This document shows positions 7,124-14,530 of a DNA stretch of 46,250 bases, in pieces. The DNA comes from Cryobacterium glucosi (GTDB lineage Bacteria > Actinomycetota > Actinomycetes > Actinomycetales > Microbacteriaceae): positions 1 to 46,250 of the forward strand of contig NZ_SOFS01000009.1 in the NCBI RefSeq assembly GCF_004402235.1. The letters are read 5' to 3'. The notes under the pieces are model-generated. The model searched no databases. It was not told where the DNA came from and saw only the letters and a program-made list of their open reading frames with translations. A program made the translations under genes and the position numbers. Position 1 is the first letter of the stretch. Each line of letters opens with the position of its first letter.

Positions 7124-8396
7124 AGCGCGGGCTCCAGGTGCGCGGGCCGCCGCCGTTGCCAGTGAAGCGGTCCGTCGCCCGGGCGAAGCGCAGGGGCCGC
7201 ACGCCGAGTTCGCCGTGCTCGAGCACCTCGGCGTGGCGCAGGGTGATCGTGTGCCCCGCCGGCGCGTCGACCGTGATCGACAGCCAGCCGACGAGGTTCT
7301 GCCCGAAGTCGACGAGGGTCGCTCCGGACGGGCTCGTGAAGATGCGCCCGGCGGCCCGGGTCTCGATCCGGCGCACCGGGGGAGCGAAGGAGGGGAAGAC
7401 GCGCGCGGGGTCCGCCGCGTCCTCCGGCAGCACGATGACGGCGAGCGGATGCGGGAACGACGTCCCCGGAACCGCGAGCGCGTCGTCCTCCGCCCGGGCG
7501 TCGTAGTTCTCGCCCCGGTAGATCCCTGCGCTCGTGACCGGGCCGTCCGTCGTCGCGGTCCATGACGTATCCGTCGCCACGGTGTCGATGCGCCCGTCGG
7601 CATATTCCAGCCGGAGCTGGAGGGCGAGCGCCTTCGGTCCGGGATAGCTCTGCGCGAAGTTGCCGTCGAAGCCGAAACGTTCGCCGTACCAGCCGTCTGC
7701 GACGGTCGCTCCGACCACATTGGGGCCGCCCGCGTGCACGAGATCGGTGACGTCGAAGGTCTGGCAGGCCAGCCGGTCCGCGTAGCTCGTCCAGCCGGGC
7801 GTGAGGACCTCGTCGCCGACGATGCGCCCGTTCAGCACGGCCTCGTAGACGCCGTGCGCCGTCGCGGAGAGGGTCGCGCGGATGAGGCCGTCCCGGCTCT
7901 CGAAGTCGGTGCGGAACCGCACGGTGCCGCGGTCGGCGGAATCGAGGTCTGCTGCAGTGGCGGGGCCAGTGGATTCGGCAGCGTCGGAGGCGTGGCCGGC
8001 TGCTGTGGCTGCGCCGCCAGCGGGCCCCGCCGCGATGAAGGAGCCGACCCAGTCGGCGGCACCCAGGGGACCCGTCTCGACCGAGAGCCACGGGGAGAAG
8101 TCGCTCGTCAGGCCATCAGCGCCCGCGACCCGCACCCGCACCTCGCCGCTCGAATACGCGGGCAGCGGGTCTGCCGGCCACGCCCGGTGCTGCGACTCCC
8201 CGGAGGCCACCCGGGCACTCAGCACGCGGGAGCCGACCCGGGTTTCGAGTTCGTAGGACTCCTGCAGCCATCCCGGGGAATCCGTCTCGACCTGCCAGGA
8301 GAGCGCCGGGCTGCCCGTGGCGAGGAACCGCGGCCGGCCACGCCCCTCAGTGCGCAGGGAAGAGATCGAGGGTACGGTCCGCAAGTTGTCTGGCAT
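7116..8396 (-). pseudogene. Alpha-L-rhamnosidase (GH78), 3'-truncated: catalytic domain missing
   Basis: The start is ATG 8396, preceded by GGAGAG at a good distance. The 426 residues cover the N-terminal beta-sandwich and the accessory rhamnosidase domains: 'SWQVET', 'FRTDFES', 'GVYEAVLNGRIVGDEVLTPGWTSYADRL', 'VVGATVADGWYGERFGF', and 'TLVDFGQNLVGWLSITV' near the end. GH78 enzymes are usually 850-1,050 residues, with the (alpha/alpha)6 catalytic barrel after this point. Here homology ends at 'PRTWSPRFT', where the family normally continues with 'FHGFRYVEV', and a stop appears at once. No catalytic acid or base is left, so it cannot be an active glycosidase. An Ala/Gly-rich insert at about residues 155-180 is also unusual. 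Confidence 0.85.
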
Positions 8397-8540
8397 GGTC
8401 TCTCCGTTGAGAAGGGCGAGCTGAGTCGAGCATTGGTAAAACCTTATATGTGTTCGGTATTTGGGGCCAGCCGGTGCGCTCGTCCGAGTGCCGGGCGGGA
8501 ATGGCCCCTGAAGACGGTGCCGGAGGAGGGCCGGAGAGGC

Positions 8541-8569
8541 TTGACAGAACCCGCCGAGGTCCATAGGTT
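8541..8569 (+). promoter_or_regulatory. Promoter of the GntR-ABC operon
   Basis: TTGACA (8541-8546) is a perfect -35 box. With 17-bp spacing the -10 box would be TAGGTT (8564-8569), which overlaps the palindromic operator that follows. The rest of the 205-bp gap between the rhamnosidase and gntR starts (8397-8601) holds an AT-rich patch around 8433-8460. That patch includes CTTATA (a possible -10 for the rhamnosidase strand) and TTGGTAAAACC, resembling half of a LacI-type operator. Confidence 0.6.
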
Positions 8570-8589
8570 CATTAGTGTAGTAATGAACC
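8566..8589. promoter_or_regulatory. Operator: perfect inverted repeat GGTTCATTA-N6-TAATGAACC
   Basis: Two perfect 9-bp arms (8566-8574 and 8581-8589) with a 6-bp spacer overlap the -10 region and end 12 bp before the gntR start. YtrA-type GntR regulators repress their own operon through such sites, so this is the likely autoregulatory operator. Confidence 0.8.
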
Positions 8590-8601
8590 AAAGGGGTACA
8601 G

Positions 8602-9036
8602 GTGTTTTCCGAAAGCAGTCCGATCTTCCAGCAACTCGCTGCGCAGATCGCCAACGACATCGTGGCCGGCACGTACCCGGAGGGCACGGCCGTTCCGTCG
8701 GCGAGTGAATACGCGATTTTCTACCAGATGAATCCGGCGACGGCGGGCAAGGCCGTGAACGTGCTCGTCGAGCAGGGTGTGTTGTTCAAGAAGCGGGGGG
8801 TCGGCATGTTCGTGTCCGAAGGTGCCCGCGAGCTGCTCAGCGCCCAGCGGCACGCGGCGTTCCGCGCGCTGTTCGTCGAGCCCCTCGTCCGCGAGGCGCA
8901 CGTGCTCGGCATCGAGACCGAAGAGCTCGCCCGGATGATCGCTGCCGAGACCGAATCCCAGTCCCAGAACCAGGATCCGTCCCAGTCCCAGACCCCCCAT
9001 CGAAACCCGACGATCGAGAAAGAAGCTCTCTCATGA
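8602..9036 (+). CDS. GntR-family regulator, YtrA subfamily
   Basis: 144 residues. It has a GntR winged helix at residues 1-75 ('PIFQQLAAQIANDIVAGTYPEG', 'VPSASEYAIFYQMNPATAGKAVNVLVEQGVLFKKRGVGMFV') with only a short C-terminal helical part, as in the YtrA subfamily that controls ABC export operons. The start is GTG 8602 after AAAGGGG. The C-terminus ends in an odd Ser/Gln/Asn-rich tail (about residues 117-135) from a degenerate repeat of CCCAGT-like units, not expected in the family. It overlaps the ATPase gene by 4 bp. It probably represses this operon until cell-envelope stress or an antibiotic is sensed; the inducer is unknown. Confidence 0.92.
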   Translation: MFSESSPIFQQLAAQIANDIVAGTYPEGTAVPSASEYAIFYQMNPATAGKAVNVLVEQGVLFKKRGVGMFVSEGARELLSAQRHAAFRALFVEPLVREAHVLGIETEELARMIAAETESQSQNQDPSQSQTPHRNPTIEKEALS

Positions 9037-9971
9037 CCGCAGCCATCGACATCCGCGCCGTGACCCGCACCTACGGCCACGCCACGGCTCTCGACGACGT
9101 CAGTTTCCGAGTGCCGGAAGGCTCGATATGCGGGCTCTTCGGTAGCAACGGCGCAGGGAAGACCACCGTGATGTCGATCATCGCCGGCCACGACCGGCCG
9201 TCTTCCGGTGAGGCCCTTGTGCTCGGCGACACTCCGTTCGAGCACGAGCCCACCGTCTCGCGGATCAGCTTCATCCGCGACAACCAGCGCTACCCCGACA
9301 ACTACCAGCTCAAGCACGTGCTGCGGATCGCCCCCGAATTCGCACCCGACTGGAGCGCCGAGGTCGCCGCTGAGCTCGTCGAGGGCTTCCGGATCCCGGC
9401 GAAGACGCCGATCAAGAAGTTCTCCCGTGGCCAGATGTCTGCCGTCGCGATCGTGCTCGGCCTCGCCTCCCGGGCCCCCGTCACCCTCTTCGACGAGCCG
9501 TACCTCGGTCTGGATGTCGGAGCGCGCACCGTCTTCTACGACGTGCTCCTGCGGGACTACGGCCGGCATCCGCGCACGATCCTGCTCTCGACGCACCTCA
9601 TCGACGAGTCGGAGTCGCTCTTCGACCGGGTCGTCATTCTCAACGCGGGTCGGGTGGCCGTCGATTGCGACCGTGACGAGGCCCGCGAACTCGCGGTCGT
9701 GATCAGCGGCGCAGCGGATGCCGTCGGCCGGCTGTGCATCGGCCGCACGGTCCTGCAGACGCGCGCCATCGGCACTCTCAGTTCGGTGACCGTTACCGGC
9801 GACGCCGACGAGGCCCTCCTCGCCGACGCCCGGCGAGCGGGAGTGCAGGTCGCGCCGGCCTCGCTGCAGCAGCTCGTCGCGGCATACGGCGCGCCCGCCG
9901 GAAACGCGGAGGAGCAGACCGCCCCCCAGCCCACCCGCACCACCCAGCAGAAGGAAGCGGCAGCAGCATGA
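9033..9971 (+). CDS. ABC transporter ATP-binding protein
   Basis: 312 residues. Walker A is 'GSNGAGKTT' (about 37-45), the Q-loop region is around 'RDNQRYPDNY', the signature motif is the variant 'FSRGQM', Walker B is 'VTLFDEP', and the switch His is in 'LLSTHLIDE'. The C-terminal 60 residues beyond the nucleotide-binding domain are divergent and end in a Thr/Gln/Ala-rich tail. It starts within the gntR stop (ATGA) and its own stop overlaps the membrane gene in the same way, so the three products are translationally coupled. It should energise the membrane subunit encoded next. The substrate is unknown; related YtrA-controlled systems are linked to cell-wall antibiotics. Confidence 0.93.
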   Translation: MTAAIDIRAVTRTYGHATALDDVSFRVPEGSICGLFGSNGAGKTTVMSIIAGHDRPSSGEALVLGDTPFEHEPTVSRISFIRDNQRYPDNYQLKHVLRIAPEFAPDWSAEVAAELVEGFRIPAKTPIKKFSRGQMSAVAIVLGLASRAPVTLFDEPYLGLDVGARTVFYDVLLRDYGRHPRTILLSTHLIDESESLFDRVVILNAGRVAVDCDRDEARELAVVISGAADAVGRLCIGRTVLQTRAIGTLSSVTVTGDADEALLADARRAGVQVAPASLQQLVAAYGAPAGNAEEQTAPQPTRTTQQKEAAAA

Positions 9972-10678
9972 ACGCCATCACATCGGTCGTCAAACTGCAC
10001 CTGAACCGGCGCGTGGTCGCCCTCCTGGTGCCGCTCTTCATCGTCGCGGTCGTCGTGGTGATTTCGATCCTGATCTCGCTGCTCTTCTTGCGGGGTGGCA
10101 GCCAGCCCGGCTCCGCAGTGTGGATCAACGCCTCGCGGAGCAACACCGGCATGCTGTTCTCGCTCGCCGGGTTTCTGGTCAGCATGGGCGTCGCCTTTGC
10201 CGCGACCACGTTCCCGTTCGCACTGGCGCTCGGGGCCACCCGGCGGGCGTTCACCCTGGGGACCCTGGCCTGGAACATCCTGCAGGCCGTCTATCTCACC
10301 GTGGTGTTCGCCGTGCTTACGCTTCTCGAACTCGCCACCGGGCACTGGTTCTTCGGCTTCTACATCTTCGACATCAACATCCTCGGGGCCGGCGACCTCA
10401 CGAAACTGATCCCGATCGTCTTCCTCTCGGTGCTCGCCCTGCTGAGCGTCGGAGGGGCCTTCGGCGCATCCTGGGTGCGGTTCGGGGCGCGCGGCCCGCA
10501 GGTGATCGCGGCCGTCGCTGCCATCCTGATCATCGTCGGCCTGATCGTCGTGATCCCGTCGGCATCCGTGCTGATCGCGAACTTCGCGCTCTGGTGGCTC
10601 GCCGTCGCCGGCGTCGTGCTGGTCGTGATCGCGATGGCGGGCATCTGGTTGCCGCTCCGCACCGCGACCGTGCGTTAG
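9968..10678 (+). CDS. ABC transporter membrane subunit
   Basis: 236 residues with about six predicted membrane helices: 'VVALLVPLFIVAVVVVISILISLLF' (about 16-40), 'GMLFSLAGFLVSMGVAFAATTFPFALAL', 'NILQAVYLTVVFAVLTLLELA', 'IPIVFLSVLALLSVGGAFG', 'IAAVAAILIIVGLIVVI' and 'FALWWLAVAGVVLVVIAMAGIWL'. There is no soluble domain, so it is the membrane partner of the preceding ATPase. It starts at ATG 9968 by a 4-bp overlap. It is the last gene of the operon. No recognised substrate family. Confidence 0.88.
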   Translation: MNAITSVVKLHLNRRVVALLVPLFIVAVVVVISILISLLFLRGGSQPGSAVWINASRSNTGMLFSLAGFLVSMGVAFAATTFPFALALGATRRAFTLGTLAWNILQAVYLTVVFAVLTLLELATGHWFFGFYIFDINILGAGDLTKLIPIVFLSVLALLSVGGAFGASWVRFGARGPQVIAAVAAILIIVGLIVVIPSASVLIANFALWWLAVAGVVLVVIAMAGIWLPLRTATVR

Positions 10679-10690
10679 TTCGCCGTGATC

Positions 10691-10752
10691 TCGCACTGAG
10701 TCGTTATGTGTCGCACCGAGACTCCCCGCATCGCACGCAGTTGATAGCGTGC
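10691..10752 (+). promoter_or_regulatory. Three 20-bp-spaced TCGCAC repeats, hairpin and -10 box upstream of the PLP-enzyme operon
   Basis: TCGCACTGAG (10691), TCGCACCGAG (10711) and TCGCACGCAG (10731) start exactly 20 bp apart, two helical turns, on the same face of the DNA. The third overlaps an inverted repeat GCACGC-N8-GCGTGC (10733-10752). TAGCGT (10745-10750) is a possible -10 box. The set looks like a binding array for a regulator of the following two genes. Confidence 0.5.
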
Positions 10753-10810
10753 AGGTCAAGCACTACTTGGCAGGCAGGGGCACCTCCGGCCATCCACCGG
10801 AGAGATTCTG

Positions 10811-12025
10811 ATGACGACTTCCCGCTTTGACGACATCACCCGCGAGCAACTGAGCCGGCCCGACAGCCGGAAGTGGAGCCTGCACGCCGGCACCATCGGC
10901 GCCTGGGTCGCAGAGATGGACTTCGGAACGGCCCCCGTGGTCACCGAGGCGCTGCACCGCGCGATCGATGACGGCGACCTCGGGTACCTGGCCCCCGCGA
11001 CCACGCGGCGGATGGCCGAGGCCGCCTCGGAGTGGCTCCGCACGGATTGCGGCTGGGAGATCGCCCCGGAGAACATCCACCCGGTCTCCGACGTGATGGC
11101 CGCCCTCGAGGTCGCGATCACCAAGTACTCCCCGGCCGGGAGCGGCGTCATCATCCCGACGCCCGCCTACATGCCGTTCCTCTCCTTCATCCCGACACTC
11201 GGCCGAGAGGTCTTCGAGGTGCCCGGCATCGACTCGGACGGGCGCTGGACGCACGACCTCGCCGGGATCGAGGCGGCCTTCCACGCCGGCGCGCGCACCC
11301 TCATCCTCTGCAATCCGCACAACCCGACCGGGACGGCGATCTCCCGCGAGGAACTCGAGGCCATCGCGCAGATCGTCGACCGACACAACGGCCGGGTCTT
11401 CGCCGACGAGATCCACTCGCCGCTCCGCTACGGGTCCACGCCGCACGTGGCGTACGCCTCCCTCTCGACCGTGACCGCGCGGCACACGATCACTGCGACC
11501 TCAGCGTCGAAGGCCTGGAACATCCCCGGGCTCAAAGCCGCGCAGCTCATCACGTCCAACCCAGCCGACGAGGAGCTCTACCAGATCTTCGGTTTCGCGG
11601 TGCTGCACGGGGCGTCGACGCCCGGGGTCATCGCGGCCACTGCGGCCTACCGGCACGGTCGGGAGTGGCTCACCGAGGTCACCGATTACCTCGACGGCAA
11701 CCGACGCGAGCTCGGGCGGCTCCTGGCGGAGCACCTGCCCGAGGTCGGCTATCGCATCCCTGAGGCGACGTACATCGCCTGGCTCGACTGTCGGCGGCTC
11801 GGTATCGAGGGGTCGCTCGCCGACTTCTTCCGCACAGAGGCGGGTGTTGCGGTGACCGACGGAGCGCAGTGCGGGAAGGGATATGACGGGTACGTCCGGC
11901 TGATCTTCGCCATGCCCCGGCCGATCCTCGAGCAGGCCGTGTTGCAGATGCGGGATGCCGTCCTGCGGCATACCGCGCAGCGCCAGAACGTGCACAGCAA
12001 CAACGTACGGACAGGAACACCGTGA
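10811..12025 (+). CDS. MalY/PatB-type PLP-dependent C-S lyase (cystathionine beta-lyase)
   Basis: 404 residues, a fold-type I aminotransferase-like enzyme. The start 'WVAEMDF' motif is characteristic of the MalY/PatB group. 'NPHNPTGTA' contacts PLP, 'VFADEIHSPL' holds the Asp that binds the pyridine nitrogen, and the Schiff-base lysine is in 'TATSASKAWNIPGLK'. These enzymes split cystathionine or related C-S substrates to homocysteine or thiols, ammonia and pyruvate. ATG 10811 follows GGAGAG. Its stop overlaps the next gene by 4 bp (GTGA), and pairing with an O-acetylhomoserine sulfhydrylase-like gene fits methionine/cysteine metabolism. The precise substrate is not proven. Confidence 0.9.
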   Translation: MTTSRFDDITREQLSRPDSRKWSLHAGTIGAWVAEMDFGTAPVVTEALHRAIDDGDLGYLAPATTRRMAEAASEWLRTDCGWEIAPENIHPVSDVMAALEVAITKYSPAGSGVIIPTPAYMPFLSFIPTLGREVFEVPGIDSDGRWTHDLAGIEAAFHAGARTLILCNPHNPTGTAISREELEAIAQIVDRHNGRVFADEIHSPLRYGSTPHVAYASLSTVTARHTITATSASKAWNIPGLKAAQLITSNPADEELYQIFGFAVLHGASTPGVIAATAAYRHGREWLTEVTDYLDGNRRELGRLLAEHLPEVGYRIPEATYIAWLDCRRLGIEGSLADFFRTEAGVAVTDGAQCGKGYDGYVRLIFAMPRPILEQAVLQMRDAVLRHTAQRQNVHSNNVRTGTP

Positions 12026-13410
12026 CCCACCAGGCCGACATCGAACCCACCCTCGAGGACACCGCGCCAGGGCACAGCGTCACAGGGAACACCGCCACGG
12101 GGCACACCGTCGCCGCGCCGGAGTACGACTGGGACGGCTACGCCTTCGACACCCGCCAGGTGCACGCCGGCGAGACCGAAGACCGCTCCAACGGGGCCAG
12201 GATCCAGCCGATCGCGATGACGGCCGGCTACCGTTTCGACTCCTACGACGATGCCGCCGGACGCTTCTCCGGTGAGGGAGACGGCCTGATCTACTCCCGG
12301 CAGCGCAACCCCTCGGGAACCGTCGCCGAGAAACGGATCGCCTCCCTCGAGGGCGGCACCGAGGCCATCGTCGTCTCCTCCGGCCAGGCCGCGATCACCG
12401 CCGCGCTGCTCGCGCTCGCCGGCTCCGGCGAACGGATCGTCTCGACCGCGAGCATCTACAGCGGCACCCGGGTGCTGTTCGGCCGCAGTTTCAAACGCTT
12501 CGGCGTCAGCGTCGACTACGTCTGGAACGAAGCCGACGACGATGAGTGGGACCGCCAGATCACCCCGGACACCAAGGCGATCTTCACCGAGACCATCCCG
12601 AACCCCAAGAACGACATCGTCGACATCGCCCGGGTCGCGCGGGTCGCCCGCCGGCACGGGATCCCGCTCGTCGTCGACAACACGATCGCCTCGCCCTTCC
12701 TGATCCGGCCATTCGAGCACGGCGCCGACATCGTCGTGCACTCCTCGACGAAGTTCCTGAGCGGCCACGGCGCCGCCCTGTCCGGCACCATCGTCGACGG
12801 CGGCCGCTTCGACTGGGCCGCCTCCACGCGCTCCTACCCACTGCTCACCGACCCGGTGCGCCCGGGCCGGCCTTCGATCTTCGACCAGTACGGCCCCACC
12901 GCGTATGCACGGATGACCCGCGAGGCCGTCGTGAACGACATCGGTCCCGCACTCTCCCCGTTCAACTCCTTCCTGCTGCACCAGGGCATCGAGACCCTGT
13001 CCCTCCGCATGGAACGACACCTCTCGAATTCGCTCGCGATCGCGGAATGGCTCGAGGGACATCCGCGCGTCGACAGCGTCGACTACGCCGGCCTGCCCGG
13101 GAGCCCGTACTACGAGCTCGCCGATCGGCTCTACGGCGGCCGCAGCGGCTCGGTGTTCTCGGTCACCGTGCGCGGCGGCACCGCCGGCGCCCGCCGGTTC
13201 CTCGACGGGCTCCGGGTGATCAGCCGGATGACCAACATCGGCGACGTGCGCTCGATGGCGCTGCACCCCGCGACGACGACCCACTCCTCGTTCACCCCAG
13301 AGCTCCGCGAGCGCCTCGGCATCGCGCCCGGCCTGATCCGGCTGTCCATCGGCATCGAGGACCCGACCGACCTGATCGCCGACCTCGACCGGGCCCTCTC
13401 CGCGCTCTAA
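12022..13410 (+). CDS. metY: O-acetylhomoserine (thiol)-lyase / Cys-Met metabolism PLP enzyme
   Basis: 462 residues, the usual length of MetY (about 430) plus an N-terminal extension of some 35 residues rich in Thr, Gly and His with an imperfect 'HSVTGNTATGHTV' repeat. Family blocks are 'TRQVHAGETED', 'IYSRQRNPSGTVAEKRIASLEGG', 'VVSSGQAAITAALLAL', 'PLVVDNTIASPFLIRPFEHGAD', the PLP-lysine motif 'IVVHSSTKFLSGHG', and 'SMALHPATTTHSS' near the end. It forms homocysteine from O-acetylhomoserine and sulfide. The start GTG 12022 overlaps the preceding stop. Cystathionine gamma-synthase is an alternative, but the long insert and 'HPATTTHSS' favour the sulfhydrylase type. Confidence 0.9.
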   Translation: MTHQADIEPTLEDTAPGHSVTGNTATGHTVAAPEYDWDGYAFDTRQVHAGETEDRSNGARIQPIAMTAGYRFDSYDDAAGRFSGEGDGLIYSRQRNPSGTVAEKRIASLEGGTEAIVVSSGQAAITAALLALAGSGERIVSTASIYSGTRVLFGRSFKRFGVSVDYVWNEADDDEWDRQITPDTKAIFTETIPNPKNDIVDIARVARVARRHGIPLVVDNTIASPFLIRPFEHGADIVVHSSTKFLSGHGAALSGTIVDGGRFDWAASTRSYPLLTDPVRPGRPSIFDQYGPTAYARMTREAVVNDIGPALSPFNSFLLHQGIETLSLRMERHLSNSLAIAEWLEGHPRVDSVDYAGLPGSPYYELADRLYGGRSGSVFSVTVRGGTAGARRFLDGLRVISRMTNIGDVRSMALHPATTTHSSFTPELRERLGIAPGLIRLSIGIEDPTDLIADLDRALSAL

Positions 13411-13421
13411 CGGCACGTGAC

Positions 13422-13427
13422 TAGGCT
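13422..13427 (+). promoter_or_regulatory. -10 box TAGGCT of a leaderless promoter
   Basis: TAGGCT ends 6 nt before the ATG at 13434, so transcription is expected to start at the A of the start codon. No ribosome site is present in the gap. Confidence 0.6.
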
Positions 13428-13433
13428 CGGAGC

Positions 13434-14417
13434 ATGACCGAGACAATTCGCTGGGGAATCCTGGCCACAGGCGGCATCGCCCACGCATTCACGAGTGACC
13501 TCATCCTGGCCGGGCACACCGTCCAGGCCGTCGGCTCCCGGTCCCAGGCCGGGGCGGATGCCTTTGCGACCGAGTTCGGGATCCCCACGGCCCACGGAAG
13601 CTACGAGGCCCTCGCCGCGGACCCCGAGGTCGACATCGTCTACGTGTCGACCCCGCATCCGTTTCACGCCGCCAACGCGACGCTCGCCCTGAACAACGGC
13701 AAGCACGTGCTGATCGAGAAGCCGATCACCCTCAACGCGCGCGAGGCGAGGGAGATCACCGAACTCGCCGCGGAGAAGGGCCTGCTCGTGCTCGAGGGGA
13801 TGTGGACCCGGTTCCTGCCGCACATGCGGCGAATCAGGGAGATCATCGCAGCGGGCACCCTCGGCGACGTGCACACCCTGATCGCCGACCACACCCAGGA
13901 TCTCCCCGACGACCCCGGGCACCGGCTCAACTCGATGCAACTCGGCGGCGGTGCGCTCCTCGACCTCGGCGTGTACCCGATCACCTTCGCCTCCGAGCTC
14001 TTCGGCACGCCGGAGACCATCCTCGCCGCGGCGACCTTCAAGGCGACGGGAGCGGACGCCCAGGTAGCGACGACCTTCCGCTACCCCGGCGGCCAGATCG
14101 CCGTCACGCTCTCGGCGAGCGACACGGCCGGGACGAACACGGCCGTGATCCTGGGCACGCTCGGCCGGATCGAGATCGACGCGGTCTGGTACTCGCCGAC
14201 GAGTTTCCGGGTGCTGAACAGCAGCGGCGAGGTGCTCGAATCGTACGTGTCTGCCGTGAACGGCCGCGGGATGCAATTCCAGGCGGTCGAAGCCGAGCGG
14301 GTCATCCGCGCCGGCCTCACCGAGAGCGACCTGCTCCCGGTCGCGGAGATGGTGAGCATCATGGAGACCCTCGACACAGTCCGGGAACGGATCGGACTGC
14401 GCTACCCGGGTGAATAG
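13434..14417 (+). CDS. Gfo/Idh/MocA-family oxidoreductase
   Basis: 327 residues. The N-terminal Rossmann fold has 'IRWGILATGGIAHAF' (nucleotide binding, residues 5-19), 'VDIVYVSTPHPFHAANATLALNNGKHVLIEKP' with the conserved EKP lysine, and a C-terminal alpha/beta substrate domain ('GGGALLDLGVYPITFASELFG') typical of dimeric dihydrodiol/glucose-fructose oxidoreductase relatives. It probably oxidises or reduces a sugar or polyol with NAD(P). It has its own leaderless promoter, so it need not be tied to the sulfur genes before it. Substrate not identifiable from sequence alone. Confidence 0.92.
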   Translation: MTETIRWGILATGGIAHAFTSDLILAGHTVQAVGSRSQAGADAFATEFGIPTAHGSYEALAADPEVDIVYVSTPHPFHAANATLALNNGKHVLIEKPITLNAREAREITELAAEKGLLVLEGMWTRFLPHMRRIREIIAAGTLGDVHTLIADHTQDLPDDPGHRLNSMQLGGGALLDLGVYPITFASELFGTPETILAAATFKATGADAQVATTFRYPGGQIAVTLSASDTAGTNTAVILGTLGRIEIDAVWYSPTSFRVLNSSGEVLESYVSAVNGRGMQFQAVEAERVIRAGLTESDLLPVAEMVSIMETLDTVRERIGLRYPGE

Positions 14418-14453
14418 GCCGCTGACCAGCCGACGCTAGTGCTTCAGGCACGG

Positions 14454-14530
14454 TAGCCTGACCTCACAGGCAACCGCGACCCGGGGATGACCCCCGGCCG
14501 GACGGTACGGCAATCGAGAGCTCGGATCCA
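14454..14530 (+). promoter_or_regulatory. Promoter and structured leader of the GGDEF-EAL operon
   Basis: TAGCCT (14454-14459) is a likely -10 box, giving a leader of about 65 nt. The leader contains CACAGGCAACC, then a strong hairpin CCGGGG-AUGA-CCCCCGG, then GGACGG. The arrangement is faintly like a c-di-GMP-I riboswitch, but the conserved core is not convincing. Confidence 0.35.

Noticed and set aside
8433..8450. LacI-type operator before the rhamnosidase gene
   Set aside because: Only one half (TTGGTAAAAC) fits; the second half does not match.
11749..13488. 579-codon minus-strand frame opposite metY
   Set aside because: Antisense to strong PLP-enzyme motifs, with no family features of its own.
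14454..14530. Confident call of a c-di-GMP riboswitch
   Set aside because: Only scattered resemblance to the consensus core; kept as a low-confidence leader feature.
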